A stretch of DNA of 64,000 nt, taken from NCBI GenBank assembly GCA_044227925.1, contig JBGAVW010000011.1, positions 30,987-94,986 of the forward strand, given 5' to 3'. This DNA is from JADJLQ01 sp044227925 (GTDB lineage: Bacteria; Bacteroidota; Bacteroidia; Chitinophagales; Saprospiraceae). The first letter of the stretch is position 1, and every line of letters starts with the position of its first letter. Position numbers and translations under genes: made by a program. Positions 33,831-42,935 of the stretch are shown piece by piece. The notes beneath the pieces were generated by a model. The model saw only the letters and a list, made by a program, of their open reading frames with translations, did not search any database and was not told where the DNA came from.

Positions 33831-35024
33831 TCAGATGTGAAAAGAATGGTATTTAGTATAGAAGTCATGAGCATTCTTAGCCAAGGTACGCATACCAGGA
33901 GGGTCATTCAAAAGATGTATACAATAATCTGCAAGTACAGCTGCATCATCCCCGATCATTCCTGTTTCATTGTGTCTGACATCAAGGCCGGTTACACCAA
34001 TAGAAGTAGAAACGACCGGTACCCCATACGCAAATGCCTGCAATACTTTGATCCGTGTGCCACCAGCCAGCCTCAATGGGACGATTAATAAAGAAGCCTT
34101 GTCAAACACCTCTTTTATCATTCCAGGGTTTTCTACCAGGCTGACTGACCCTGTATGATGGATCAGGTCTTTGATATCCTTACCCGGCTTACTTCCTGCG
34201 ATGATTAATTTTGCGTTTTTCTTTTTATATAGTATACGCGGCCATATTTCCTTGATTAAAAAATAAATTGCATCTTCGTTTGGGTGATAATTTAATGAAC
34301 CAACGAATAAAATAGTGTCTTCCATTCTGGCCAAATTTGATTCTTTCCATTCTATAGAAGGCACTTTGTTGGGAAAATGTAAAATTTCCTGTTCTGAATA
34401 TCTTGATTTGTATTTTTCCACATCCAGGGGGTTGGAGTAATACATTTTGTTTACTGATTGGGGTATATGCTGTTCGTACCAATGCATATAATATCTTCCC
34501 ATTGAAGAGACCAGCCATTTTTTATACAACCTCTTTTTCCATTCTGAATGTATAACCTGATCATAGGTATCGGTCTCCGCATCATCCATGTCTATTGCAA
34601 TACGTGTAGACACTTTAATATCTTTTTTTAATTGCATGAGTACCGGAAACAGATATAAGCGAAAAATCAAAACAGCATCCGTCTTCTTGCAAAGGGAATA
34701 AAGAGTTTTTAAATCCTCTTTTTTTATTTTTTCATACCAGTATAGACTATATAAATAGGGCTTTACCATTCCGATTACAGATCTCCTCAAGAACGAGAGT
34801 ACCGGATGAACAGAAATTAAGCCTATGGGTATAAATAAAATATTCTCAGGCAAATTATCCATTGCCCTTGGTACAATTTTACCGGAATAAAAATATACAC
34901 AATACACCTGTTTATATTGAGATGACAGATAGGCTAACCAATTCATCATACGTATAGATTTACCTCCACCCTCAGTGTCCGGCATGTCTTTGGTAATTAC
35001 TACTATAGTATTATTGGTTTTCAC
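33831..35024 (-). CDS. GT4-type glycosyltransferase
   Basis: 397 residues, GT-B fold. The C-terminal nucleotide-sugar region is clear: ILFVGSLNYHPNEDAIYFL, AKLIIAGSKPGKDI, LIVPLRLAGGTRIKVLQAFAYGVPVVSTSIGVTGL (split here from one conserved block, with the E replaced by A-F). The start is GTG 35024, overlapping the end of the upstream glycosyltransferase by 14 bp. Its chain terminus is short (ends HSFHI) compared with many relatives. It probably adds one sugar of the exported glycan. Confidence 0.87.
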   Translation of the reverse strand: MKTNNTIVVITKDMPDTEGGGKSIRMMNWLAYLSSQYKQVYCVYFYSGKIVPRAMDNLPENILFIPIGLISVHPVLSFLRRSVIGMVKPYLYSLYWYEKIKKEDLKTLYSLCKKTDAVLIFRLYLFPVLMQLKKDIKVSTRIAIDMDDAETDTYDQVIHSEWKKRLYKKWLVSSMGRYYMHWYEQHIPQSVNKMYYSNPLDVEKYKSRYSEQEILHFPNKVPSIEWKESNLARMEDTILFVGSLNYHPNEDAIYFLIKEIWPRILYKKKNAKLIIAGSKPGKDIKDLIHHTGSVSLVENPGMIKEVFDKASLLIVPLRLAGGTRIKVLQAFAYGVPVVSTSIGVTGLDVRHNETGMIGDDAAVLADYCIHLLNDPPGMRTLAKNAHDFYTKYHSFHI

Positions 35025-36132
35025 CTTTAGGTTGTACGTGATTTTTAAATGTCTCTACTATCTGTTTTGAACTAAAATGGTTCGATACATACTGCATCAA
35101 GTGTTTTCCTTGCTTAGCGTACTTTGCCTGATTAGAGAATACCTCTTTCATTGATTGTATGGCTGCATTAATATTTACCTCGGCCCATTCCTGCCCTTCT
35201 TGATTATAATCGGTCCAGACCGGATCTTTTATTTTTACCAGTTCAAATGGTAATAGTGTAGCAAAGGAGTCCGGTAAAAAATCCAAGTGTCCGCCATATC
35301 CGGTAATGATAACCGGCTTGCCAAACCATGCAGCTTCGTACACCCCTAAACCCCAGCCTTCGCTTTTACATAATGAGATATAACAATCTCCGGAGAAATG
35401 CAGCTGTGCTATCTGATCTGCACTCCAGGCCTCTGTAATGATCTCTATTCTCGAATCTATCTTCAGGACTTTTTTTATTTTATTTACCCTATTCACATTC
35501 CGATAATAAGTATACCCTATTCTTTTAAATAAATCAAATACTGCCCTGGTATAATCTTTATTACTCGTTTTAATTATAAGTCGTACTGTTTCATTATTGG
35601 GGAATGCTTTGGTAAATGCATTCATCAAGCTCAAATTGTTTTTTCTGTTTGTCCACATTCCAATACTGTAAAATGTAAATACCTTTTTTATGGTCTCCGG
35701 AGATCCTGTTGTTCCCTCTTTTCCATGGAATTGTGAAATATGAGGTAGTATATAAACAGGTTTGATCACCCCACTATGTTCAAAGCAGGATTTGTTAAAT
35801 CGAGATGGAACGAATATCACATCGCACGTATTTATTTCTTCCACCCAGGGTTGTGGAAGAAGACTGGTCTCCCAGGTACAATAGGCTATGTTGATTTTAC
35901 CTTCTTCTATGTATCGCGATAGGTAATATGGACTGGTATGGATAAAGACTATATTATAATCCATTGTCTTAAGGGTATTATCCTGTATTTTGTATTCTGC
36001 AGGGTGCCGTCGATTTTGTTTCAATCCCACTGGCAATACCTGAATTCCTTCCACTGATAGTGCTTTTATCAATTGCTTTGCAGCTATTCCATATCCAGTA
36101 TCATCATCCCAATAAATATATTTGATCTTCAT
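35011..36132 (-). CDS. GT4-type glycosyltransferase
   Basis: 373 residues. Recognisable blocks are IKYIYWDDDTGYGIAAKQL at the N-terminus, IAYCTWETSLLP, VFVPSRFNKSCF, FTFYSIGMWTNRKN and CYISLCKSEGWGLGVYEAAWFGKP (the donor-binding E-x7-E region). The GIAAKQL start and TWETS block are common in enzymes adding single sugars to surface polymers. It overlaps the next gene by 14 bp, an operon sign. Confidence 0.87.
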   Translation of the reverse strand: MKIKYIYWDDDTGYGIAAKQLIKALSVEGIQVLPVGLKQNRRHPAEYKIQDNTLKTMDYNIVFIHTSPYYLSRYIEEGKINIAYCTWETSLLPQPWVEEINTCDVIFVPSRFNKSCFEHSGVIKPVYILPHISQFHGKEGTTGSPETIKKVFTFYSIGMWTNRKNNLSLMNAFTKAFPNNETVRLIIKTSNKDYTRAVFDLFKRIGYTYYRNVNRVNKIKKVLKIDSRIEIITEAWSADQIAQLHFSGDCYISLCKSEGWGLGVYEAAWFGKPVIITGYGGHLDFLPDSFATLLPFELVKIKDPVWTDYNQEGQEWAEVNINAAIQSMKEVFSNQAKYAKQGKHLMQYVSNHFSSKQIVETFKNHVQPKGENQ

Positions 36133-36135
36133 GTA

Positions 36136-37098
36136 TTATCTGAGGCTCTTTCTGGAAATATAGTTTTGATACTTTAGGCCAATATAATAGGGTAATACCC
36201 GAATAATTTGTGGTAATAAATAGAAAGACTTTAATATTGAATACCGGACCGCCTTCTTATCTGATGGATTCAATAATTTACCCCATTGGCTGAATTTATA
36301 AATTTTTAAGCTCAGAATAAATTGGTTTATTTTACCTGAAACGGCACCTTCATTTTTCAATGCCATATAAAACTCTAAATTATGGCGAGCTGAAAATAAG
36401 GAGGACCAATTGTTTTCATGTATACGGTATACGGCCAATACCGATTTATTAAAGGCCATGCTGAGATTATTTTTGTAGAATAAGATCCAAAAGTGCAAAT
36501 CTTCACAAAAAATCATTTGGTCTGCAAACCTGATTTTTTCCAATGCATCTTTTCTGAACATGGCACCGTGTATTATGGGTATAAAGGATGCTATGAATGC
36601 AAATGCATTGCGCTGGATAGAAAAGACACTGTGATTAAATCCCATCGAAGCTGTCCATCGTCGTAATTTAATCAATGCAGCATATTTATCCATTACCCGA
36701 TTGAGTTGCAATGGATGCTGTGGGTGTTTTATGGTAATGTAATTACAAAATACGAGTGAAGTCCCATTTTGTAAAAAAGTCAATTGGCTCTCTATATAAC
36801 CCGGGAACAAATAATCATCATCATCCAGGAAGCAGAGGTAATCCCCTGTAGCTTTTACAAGTCCTTCATTACGCAGGGTAGATGTATTTACTACTGAGGG
36901 CCTGGTATACAAAATAGCCGAATGCTCATCTGCTATTTCTTTTATCCTGCTTGCTTTTGCCTGATCTTCACTTTTATCAAAAATCAATATTTCTTTAATG
37001 TATCTGTTTTGTGGCAGCAGGGAATCCAATGCATCACGGAGGTAGTCCGGCCTGTCTTTACTTACCAATATTACCGATACCTTCTTTTGCGCTGTCAA
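36136..37098 (-). CDS. GT2-type glycosyltransferase
   Basis: 320 residues, GT-A fold. VSVILVSKDRPDYLRDALDSLL opens the domain, followed by LRNEGLVKATGDYLCFLDDDDYLFPGY with the DxD-type metal motif, and FCEDLHFWILFYK as the catalytic ED block. The start is TTG 37098: an in-frame stop lies a few codons upstream and no ATG precedes the first strand. It lies 3 bp upstream of the next glycosyltransferase. Confidence 0.87.
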   Translation of the reverse strand: MTAQKKVSVILVSKDRPDYLRDALDSLLPQNRYIKEILIFDKSEDQAKASRIKEIADEHSAILYTRPSVVNTSTLRNEGLVKATGDYLCFLDDDDYLFPGYIESQLTFLQNGTSLVFCNYITIKHPQHPLQLNRVMDKYAALIKLRRWTASMGFNHSVFSIQRNAFAFIASFIPIIHGAMFRKDALEKIRFADQMIFCEDLHFWILFYKNNLSMAFNKSVLAVYRIHENNWSSLFSARHNLEFYMALKNEGAVSGKINQFILSLKIYKFSQWGKLLNPSDKKAVRYSILKSFYLLPQIIRVLPYYIGLKYQNYISRKSLR

Positions 37099-37144
37099 TG
37101 ATAAAGATTAAAAATTAGTAAACATTTTATAGGATGTATTAGGG

Positions 37145-39553
37145 CTATACTGATGTCTTCTTGAGCATGGAGTAAGGGTGCAGAATAGTGTAGGCGATGC
37201 CGGCAGTGAATAAAATCAGCAAAATCCATAATATAATTCTATTCCACCGGATGGCAGTCCATACCTTATCCGGATAAAATTTAAATTCTATCGTATGGCT
37301 GCCCGGGGGCACTTTTAAAGCCCTTAATACATAGTTTACTCTTATATGTTCCTCTTCTTTCCCATCAATATAAGCATGCCATCCTTTATCCGGCCCATAC
37401 CAAATCTCTGAAAACACAACCAACTGCGGAGAGGCAGTAGAATATTTGTATGTCAACTGATCTGGCTGGTATTCAATAAGAGAGATGTTTCCATTGGGCA
37501 CAAAAGAGGCCCCGCGATAACCTGGAAATTCATTTTCAAGGATTACAGCCTGATGCCGGGTGTCTATATTTTTAAGTGTTGCAAATTCTTCGTCCGGAGT
37601 CAGGGCACTGATCACGGTATCTGCAAACCAGGCATTTCCCGCGGCTCCCGGATTTACGGTAATTTGACCATCTTTGGTAATGATGTATTTTGCATTCAAC
37701 ATATTTATACATCCCTGATGATTTTTAGCGAGGTATCCATCTATTAAATCCTGATATCTTCGCAGTTTCGCAGGGTGATATCCCCCTATAGAACTATGAT
37801 AAAGAGAAGCAAATGCATCATTGAAAGTATTGTTTGCCTGGTCCATCACCCGGTAATGCAAATTCTTATCTTTTAATATTTCTTCATTACCCTCCGTCTT
37901 TGACAAATTATCATTCACCACTTTCGTTTCTACATAAGATTGCTCAGGCAAGCATCTCCTTGCTATGGGTAATAAATCCATCATCATCAGAAAAGCCAAC
38001 CCAATAAAAAAATAATTCCTATTCAGTTTATTGATCAACGTATAATACAACCCGGACAGAAATGCAATAACCAGTACTATAGCTCGCATAGTATCTTTGA
38101 TCGTGTACATTTTCCTGGTATCTACCATGGCTTGCACATTAGACCAGAAACTTTTATCCGATTCATGGCTAAAATCAAAAATAAAAAGCCCAATGAAAGC
38201 CATGGAAGCCATGAATATCAATATGGGTAGCGATGCCTTTTTGAGAAATCGTTTTAATTCAAATTCCTTCCATTTTCCTTTGAGCAGTTCATTTAAAGTA
38301 TAGATCCCAAACCATGGAACCAGCGGTGCGGCTACTAATAATATTGAGTCCGGGCTTCTGAATTTATTATAATATGGCAGGTAATCAAATAGAAATTTAT
38401 TTAAAAAGAAATGATGCCCAAGTGACATCAGGAGTAGTACTGAAAACGAAATAGCCGCCCAATATTTTATATTGCTTTTTATATATACCATACCCAGGCA
38501 ACACAATATGAAACTTATAATTCCCACGTAGGTTGGCCCCGATGAAAACGGTAACGATCCCCAATACAGCGGGGTAAAAAACGGTACGCTTACTTTTTTG
38601 CTTTTCCTTCTAAAATCTTCAGCAAGGTCAGAGGATGTAGATGTTTTTTCTTTAGATGAGCCTCCTACAAAGCCGGGTATGATCATCGACATCAGGTCAA
38701 GATAACCGTTGCTAAACTCAGATGCATAATTCCAGTCTAATCCGGCTTTGGGTACAGGTTGAGTGGTATGCGATACGGACAAGATCGATTTGCCACGTAC
38801 CGTTTCTTCTGCATAATCTTTCATCGTATACAGGTGGGCTATATTACCCAGGATAGCAAGCAGTACCGCTGCCATGACAAATACAATGGACAATACATAC
38901 GACTTTATAGTTGAAGCTTTACTGTTTTTAATCAATTCTACCAGGCCGTATATGGCCAATACTATGAAAATATAGTAGGTCATCTGTATGTGATTGGCCT
39001 GTATATTAAATAACAAACCCGTAGTGAATAATATAAAACCAATTATTCTCCGTTGATAAAATATCAAATGAAATCCTGCTAATATCATTGGTAAATAAAC
39101 CAGTGAATCAAGCTTGGTATAGTGCCCCGTGGCAGCTATTACAAAATGTCCCGAAGTAAAGGTATAAGCAAATGCCCCTATGCCTGCCAGCCATGGGGGA
39201 ATGCCCAATAACAGTAAACTGATGAAACACAATAAAGACATGGCAATAAAGAAGGACAGCATTGGGTTCATGAATAATCCGACCGCTTTCCTTAAAAAAT
39301 CAAATGGTGTCCAGCCCAGGGGTAGTTTTTCTATTTGATAGGTTGGCATACCTGAAAACATAGAATTGGTCCAAAAACTGTGAGTGTTTTTTTTAGCTGC
39401 ATGTTGTCTGACTTCGGATGAAGCCGCTATATAATTTATTTCATCCGGGGCTGATATCTTTTTGTTTGCTAATTGAGATCTGAAAAAAAATAAAGAGATG
39501 ACTACCAATGCCAGGGTAGCTAAAAAATAAGGTACTGTTTTTTTAAAGTTCAA
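37145..39553 (-). CDS. YfhO-type polytopic membrane protein (putative glycan-modifying GT-C)
   Basis: 802 residues with about twelve or more membrane spans. It matches the YfhO family of Bacteroidota: short N-terminal span, a periplasmic loop with FWTNSMFSGMPTYQIEKLP (start of the conserved acidic-aromatic loop), multiple spans, and a C-terminal periplasmic beta-domain with WHAYIDGKEEEHIRVNYVLRAL and VPPGSHTIEFKFYP before the last span. YfhO-like proteins are GT-C-type enzymes that add sugars to envelope polymers such as lipoteichoic acid in other phyla. The start is TTG 39553; no ATG occurs before the first span. It is the first gene of the minus-strand glycan operon. Confidence 0.82.
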   Translation of the reverse strand: MNFKKTVPYFLATLALVVISLFFFRSQLANKKISAPDEINYIAASSEVRQHAAKKNTHSFWTNSMFSGMPTYQIEKLPLGWTPFDFLRKAVGLFMNPMLSFFIAMSLLCFISLLLLGIPPWLAGIGAFAYTFTSGHFVIAATGHYTKLDSLVYLPMILAGFHLIFYQRRIIGFILFTTGLLFNIQANHIQMTYYIFIVLAIYGLVELIKNSKASTIKSYVLSIVFVMAAVLLAILGNIAHLYTMKDYAEETVRGKSILSVSHTTQPVPKAGLDWNYASEFSNGYLDLMSMIIPGFVGGSSKEKTSTSSDLAEDFRRKSKKVSVPFFTPLYWGSLPFSSGPTYVGIISFILCCLGMVYIKSNIKYWAAISFSVLLLMSLGHHFFLNKFLFDYLPYYNKFRSPDSILLVAAPLVPWFGIYTLNELLKGKWKEFELKRFLKKASLPILIFMASMAFIGLFIFDFSHESDKSFWSNVQAMVDTRKMYTIKDTMRAIVLVIAFLSGLYYTLINKLNRNYFFIGLAFLMMMDLLPIARRCLPEQSYVETKVVNDNLSKTEGNEEILKDKNLHYRVMDQANNTFNDAFASLYHSSIGGYHPAKLRRYQDLIDGYLAKNHQGCINMLNAKYIITKDGQITVNPGAAGNAWFADTVISALTPDEEFATLKNIDTRHQAVILENEFPGYRGASFVPNGNISLIEYQPDQLTYKYSTASPQLVVFSEIWYGPDKGWHAYIDGKEEEHIRVNYVLRALKVPPGSHTIEFKFYPDKVWTAIRWNRIILWILLILFTAGIAYTILHPYSMLKKTSV

Positions 39554-39629
39554 GGTATTTGGGTTTTTAAAATGGTGTGTGAAAGATAGAAATAATCCTG
39601 GTCCTGTAATTCGTTTTTAAGTGGATCAA

Positions 39630-39658
39630 TTTAGATAAGCCATCCAATTTTATCTAAA
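39630..39658. terminator. 9-bp stem-loop behind the beta-propeller gene
   Basis: TTTAGATAA (39630-39638) is exactly complementary to TTATCTAAA (39650-39658) with an 11-nt loop. It lies about 70 bp past the stop of the propeller gene and just ahead of the YfhO gene, where a minus-strand terminator is expected. A-T rich, so low certainty. Confidence 0.3.
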
Positions 39659-39729
39659 AAAACCGAAAACTTTATTTAAGTATCGTTTCTCACAAAATTT
39701 CTTTTGGTTTTATTCATTTTAAGTCATAT

Positions 39730-40827
39730 TCATGGCTTAAACTTTTCAAATTCATTTCCATTAAATGTAAACAACCCGTTTTCGGGTGTTGCGAGCCACA
39801 ATTTGCCCTGGTTATCATGGTATATATAAAATAAAGTAATTTCTTTCAGCCCATCACGTACAGTATAGTTTTGAGTTTTTTTTTCATCTACTTTATATAC
39901 CCCATTTCTGTACGTTGCTATCCATAGATGATTCGATTTGTCCCTGGCTATAGATAAATATTCTCCGAGATTGCTGTCTTTTTTTCCATCCAGGTTTCCT
40001 ATTCCCTGTATTCTTTTATAAAATACGTTATTGGTTGCATTCTTTTGTCGAAAAGTGGGGCTTTCATAAATGGCATATCGATAATTACTGTTAAACCAAA
40101 AGTATCCGTCTTTATCTTCTATGATAGAGCGCACACCATTGGATGGCCCATCATGAAGTTCCGTTACATCCTCTTCCGTTATCCAGTCAAAGGATGTACC
40201 ATTGTATCTGCACGCTCCCAGTACTGATGTGCCAAACCATACGTTTCTTCTACTGTCCTGGTAGATGCAATAAACTATGTATGGGCTTGGCGATGTAGGA
40301 TGTTTATTGACAAACTCTTCACCTGGAGTGATCTTGGGTAATTTTAACCGGTAGAGGGCATTACCGCTATACCGGTATACATGTCCGGGATGCTGCAGGC
40401 TTTTAAACCATAGATCGGTAGGAAGTAATTTCCATCCGTTTTCAATGGGGAAGGCTTCGTTCAATGAAATAAAGCGTTGGCCATCGTATTTGCATATTCC
40501 TTTATTTGTATTGATATAAATGATACCGGATTGGTCTTCTTTTATTTCTTCGATTCGATTGCCCGGCAAGCCGTCTTTTTGTGTAAAATGCAATACAGTA
40601 ACTCCATCATATCGATATAATCCGTTTACCCAACTGCCAAACCAATATATATTTTTTTTATCTTGATAGATAGTCATTATATTATTGTCAGGAGATGGTA
40701 CAGTGTCTCCTATTGCCGTAATGGAGTCATGGTTATGTATGGTGTACTTTGGTACTTTCGTTTTGTTTGGTTCTTCACCAGGTATTAATAAAATTAATAG
40801 TTTAAATAAAAAAGTAGTCAGTTTCAT
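39730..40827 (-). CDS. exported two-component-regulator-type beta-propeller protein
   Basis: 365 residues with a hydrophobic N-terminus (LTTFLFKLLILLIPG). The body is built of Reg_prop repeats: IYWFGSWVNGLYRYDG, IYINTNKGICKYDGQRF, VWFGTSVLGACRYNG, LWIATYRNGVYKVD and LWLATPENGLFTFNG. These form the sensor propeller of hybrid two-component systems in Bacteroidota, but here no kinase or transmembrane segment follows, so it is a free-standing propeller. It is last in the 43916-39730 tandem set. It may bind a glycan; this is not shown. Confidence 0.8.
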   Translation of the reverse strand: MKLTTFLFKLLILLIPGEEPNKTKVPKYTIHNHDSITAIGDTVPSPDNNIMTIYQDKKNIYWFGSWVNGLYRYDGVTVLHFTQKDGLPGNRIEEIKEDQSGIIYINTNKGICKYDGQRFISLNEAFPIENGWKLLPTDLWFKSLQHPGHVYRYSGNALYRLKLPKITPGEEFVNKHPTSPSPYIVYCIYQDSRRNVWFGTSVLGACRYNGTSFDWITEEDVTELHDGPSNGVRSIIEDKDGYFWFNSNYRYAIYESPTFRQKNATNNVFYKRIQGIGNLDGKKDSNLGEYLSIARDKSNHLWIATYRNGVYKVDEKKTQNYTVRDGLKEITLFYIYHDNQGKLWLATPENGLFTFNGNEFEKFKP

Positions 40828-40878
40828 ACCCTTTTATGAAATAGCTTACTTTCGGCAAGGTAGCCAACAGTCATAATT

Positions 40879-41484
40879 TTACTTCAATTTTTTCACTGTT
40901 AAATTTCTCCACCTCACTTTAATACCGCCACCATCGTGTATCTGTAATGCAATCTGACCTGTTTTACTTCCTATTTTATCGTCGGTGAGACGGATCATTT
41001 TATGCCCATTGAGCCATGTGGTCACTGTATTGTCTACAACTTTGATACGCATAGTATTCCAATCATTTGTGTTTAAGTATTTGGTGTCTTTATTGTCAGT
41101 AGGTTTTATCAGCCATCCGCGACCGTAAGATTCGTAAATTCCGCCGGTACTATGGCCAGCAGGAGCTACCTCAGCTTGCCAGCCACTTACTATAGTACCT
41201 TCAAATGAAGAATGAAAAAAAACACCACTGTTGCCATTGGCTTCTTGTTTAAATTCCAGTTTCAGGTCAAAGTTTTTGTATTGATCATTGGTGCCCAGGT
41301 ATCCATATCCTTTATCTGGTCCGCTTTCACATACAAGTTGACTATTTTCTACATACCATTTTTCAGTACCATAGGCAGTCCATCCCTCCAGGTTTTTAGT
41401 ATTAAAAAGCTGGATCCATCCCTGAGCAGTTCCACTGATTGAGCTGATTGCCGCTATACCTATGATTAAGATTATTCGTATCAT
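40879..41484 (-). CDS. exported DUF1080 protein (3-keto-disaccharide hydrolase/lyase family)
   Basis: 201 residues with a signal peptide. It matches DUF1080: WIQLFNTKNLEGWTAYG, YKNFDLKLEFKQEANGNSG, VFFHSSFEG, STGGIYESYGRGW and NDWNTMRIKVVDN, a concanavalin-like jelly roll. Characterised relatives cleave 3-keto-glycosides. Located 24 bp after the mutarotase-like lipoprotein gene, which suggests both act on the same sugar in the periplasm. A Tat-exported Gfo/Idh/MocA oxidoreductase that could make 3-keto sugars lies at 48.9 kb. Confidence 0.85.
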   Translation of the reverse strand: MIRIILIIGIAAISSISGTAQGWIQLFNTKNLEGWTAYGTEKWYVENSQLVCESGPDKGYGYLGTNDQYKNFDLKLEFKQEANGNSGVFFHSSFEGTIVSGWQAEVAPAGHSTGGIYESYGRGWLIKPTDNKDTKYLNTNDWNTMRIKVVDNTVTTWLNGHKMIRLTDDKIGSKTGQIALQIHDGGGIKVRWRNLTVKKLK

Positions 41485-41508
41485 TTTAAAATGTATTTTG
41501 ATTTGTTT

Positions 41509-42804
41509 TTATTTAAAAGCATTTCTGATCTCTGAAATACTCACACCCAATATTTTGACAGCTATATCATTTAAGGCTGCGTCATCACCCATAAAGTGAT
41601 AGGTAGCGTGTTTATGTTGCAGAGTTTCTCCATTTTTGAGAGCAGCTGCCGGCGATGAGGATTCTATTTCAAAGAATGGCCCCATTTGAGTACCGTTCTC
41701 CAGAGGACCATCGTTATATGCGTTTACGACATCCCCCGCAAAAGGTTTTTCCTGTATTTTCCATTGAGAATTTACATAAAAAGCAGGGGTTTCAGGCAAT
41801 GTATATTCGACTATAGTGAGTACACCTCGTTCTTCATCAAAATATCCGGCCGTTGGTTTAGCTCTGTATGTATTGGTACCAATTTTGCCACGTTGGCGAC
41901 CATCTGCTTTGAAATAAATTACGTTGGGATCTATAATCAATCGGTCCGGTGGAATACTTCCAAAATAATCGTCGTTTACTACTTTACCCATTGCATTTTC
42001 CGGACCGGGTTTGTAAGGCAATACTACAGTAGCGGTTGGGCTTGGTTTAAACATTCCTAATATCCATATGGAAGGCATGCCTGTTTGTTGATTCCATTCA
42101 TTCGTACCTTGATTGCGCAGTACATTCAGGCTGGAAAAACCTACCGCTTTTACTTTATCATTAAAGATTACACCATATTTATATAAAAATGCCGCTGGTG
42201 ATTCTAATTTAATTTGCCTGCTGAGTACTATGTCCATTGGAGTATTGGCATAGTTAGTCAGGTTTAATCTTTTAAATAAGGATACCTCTTCTGAAGAAAC
42301 AGAGATAATTTCGAATGCTTCGCTATCAAATGCGTTGGGCACTTGCCAGTTTTCATATTTAAATTCAGCTTTGGGTTTAAAATATAATGAGTATTGCCCT
42401 CCTTCGGGGCCCAACCATATCCTGTCCTCACCGCCAAAAGCATTCATATGATCTTGCAATTCTCCTGAGGCAATAAGATCATAATTCATCCACCCAAAGC
42501 TATAACCATTGAGCCCATCTGCTGAGCTGGTCAGTACTCTGCCCTGGAATTCGTGACTCACCAACACCATATTTTTAAACTCCTGGTCATACAATAGTAA
42601 AGGGGTCTTTCTCTGGCGAATAAATTTTAAGTCGTAACCGAATGTGTTCCGATCAAAATCTTTTAAAGTTTCATTTAAGATCCATTCCCGCAGATCATTA
42701 GGATTGTTGATCACTGGTTTTTTGGGTTTAGGCTTTTCCGTTTTACAGGACAAGACCGTGGTCAATGTAAGTACCAGGCAGAATAATTGAAAGTATGATT
42801 TCAT
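41509..42804 (-). CDS. lipoprotein with galactose-mutarotase-like fold (DUF6786-like)
   Basis: 431 residues. Lipobox VLSC at the end of the signal peptide. The mature part resembles a large aldose-1-epimerase-like beta-supersandwich: VLVSHEFQGRVLTSSADG, FGWMNYDLI, FGGEDRIWLGPEGGQYSLYF, and later GYFDEERGVLTIVEYTLP and GTQMGPFFEIESSSPAAAL. I place it in DUF6786 with moderate certainty. It probably binds or isomerises a sugar at the periplasmic face; no activity is claimed. The 131-bp gap to the previous gene could hold a separate promoter. Confidence 0.65.
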   Translation of the reverse strand: MKSYFQLFCLVLTLTTVLSCKTEKPKPKKPVINNPNDLREWILNETLKDFDRNTFGYDLKFIRQRKTPLLLYDQEFKNMVLVSHEFQGRVLTSSADGLNGYSFGWMNYDLIASGELQDHMNAFGGEDRIWLGPEGGQYSLYFKPKAEFKYENWQVPNAFDSEAFEIISVSSEEVSLFKRLNLTNYANTPMDIVLSRQIKLESPAAFLYKYGVIFNDKVKAVGFSSLNVLRNQGTNEWNQQTGMPSIWILGMFKPSPTATVVLPYKPGPENAMGKVVNDDYFGSIPPDRLIIDPNVIYFKADGRQRGKIGTNTYRAKPTAGYFDEERGVLTIVEYTLPETPAFYVNSQWKIQEKPFAGDVVNAYNDGPLENGTQMGPFFEIESSSPAAALKNGETLQHKHATYHFMGDDAALNDIAVKILGVSISEIRNAFK

Positions 42805-42935
42805 ATTTAATATAAAGTTCGAAATTAGTATATATAATCTGAATATTAACGCTGGGTATCAATTTAAAATAATTTAAAGTACTTAGGGTCTGCTTTGACC
42901 GCCGTCACAATTATTTTTTAAGATTAATTTTTATG

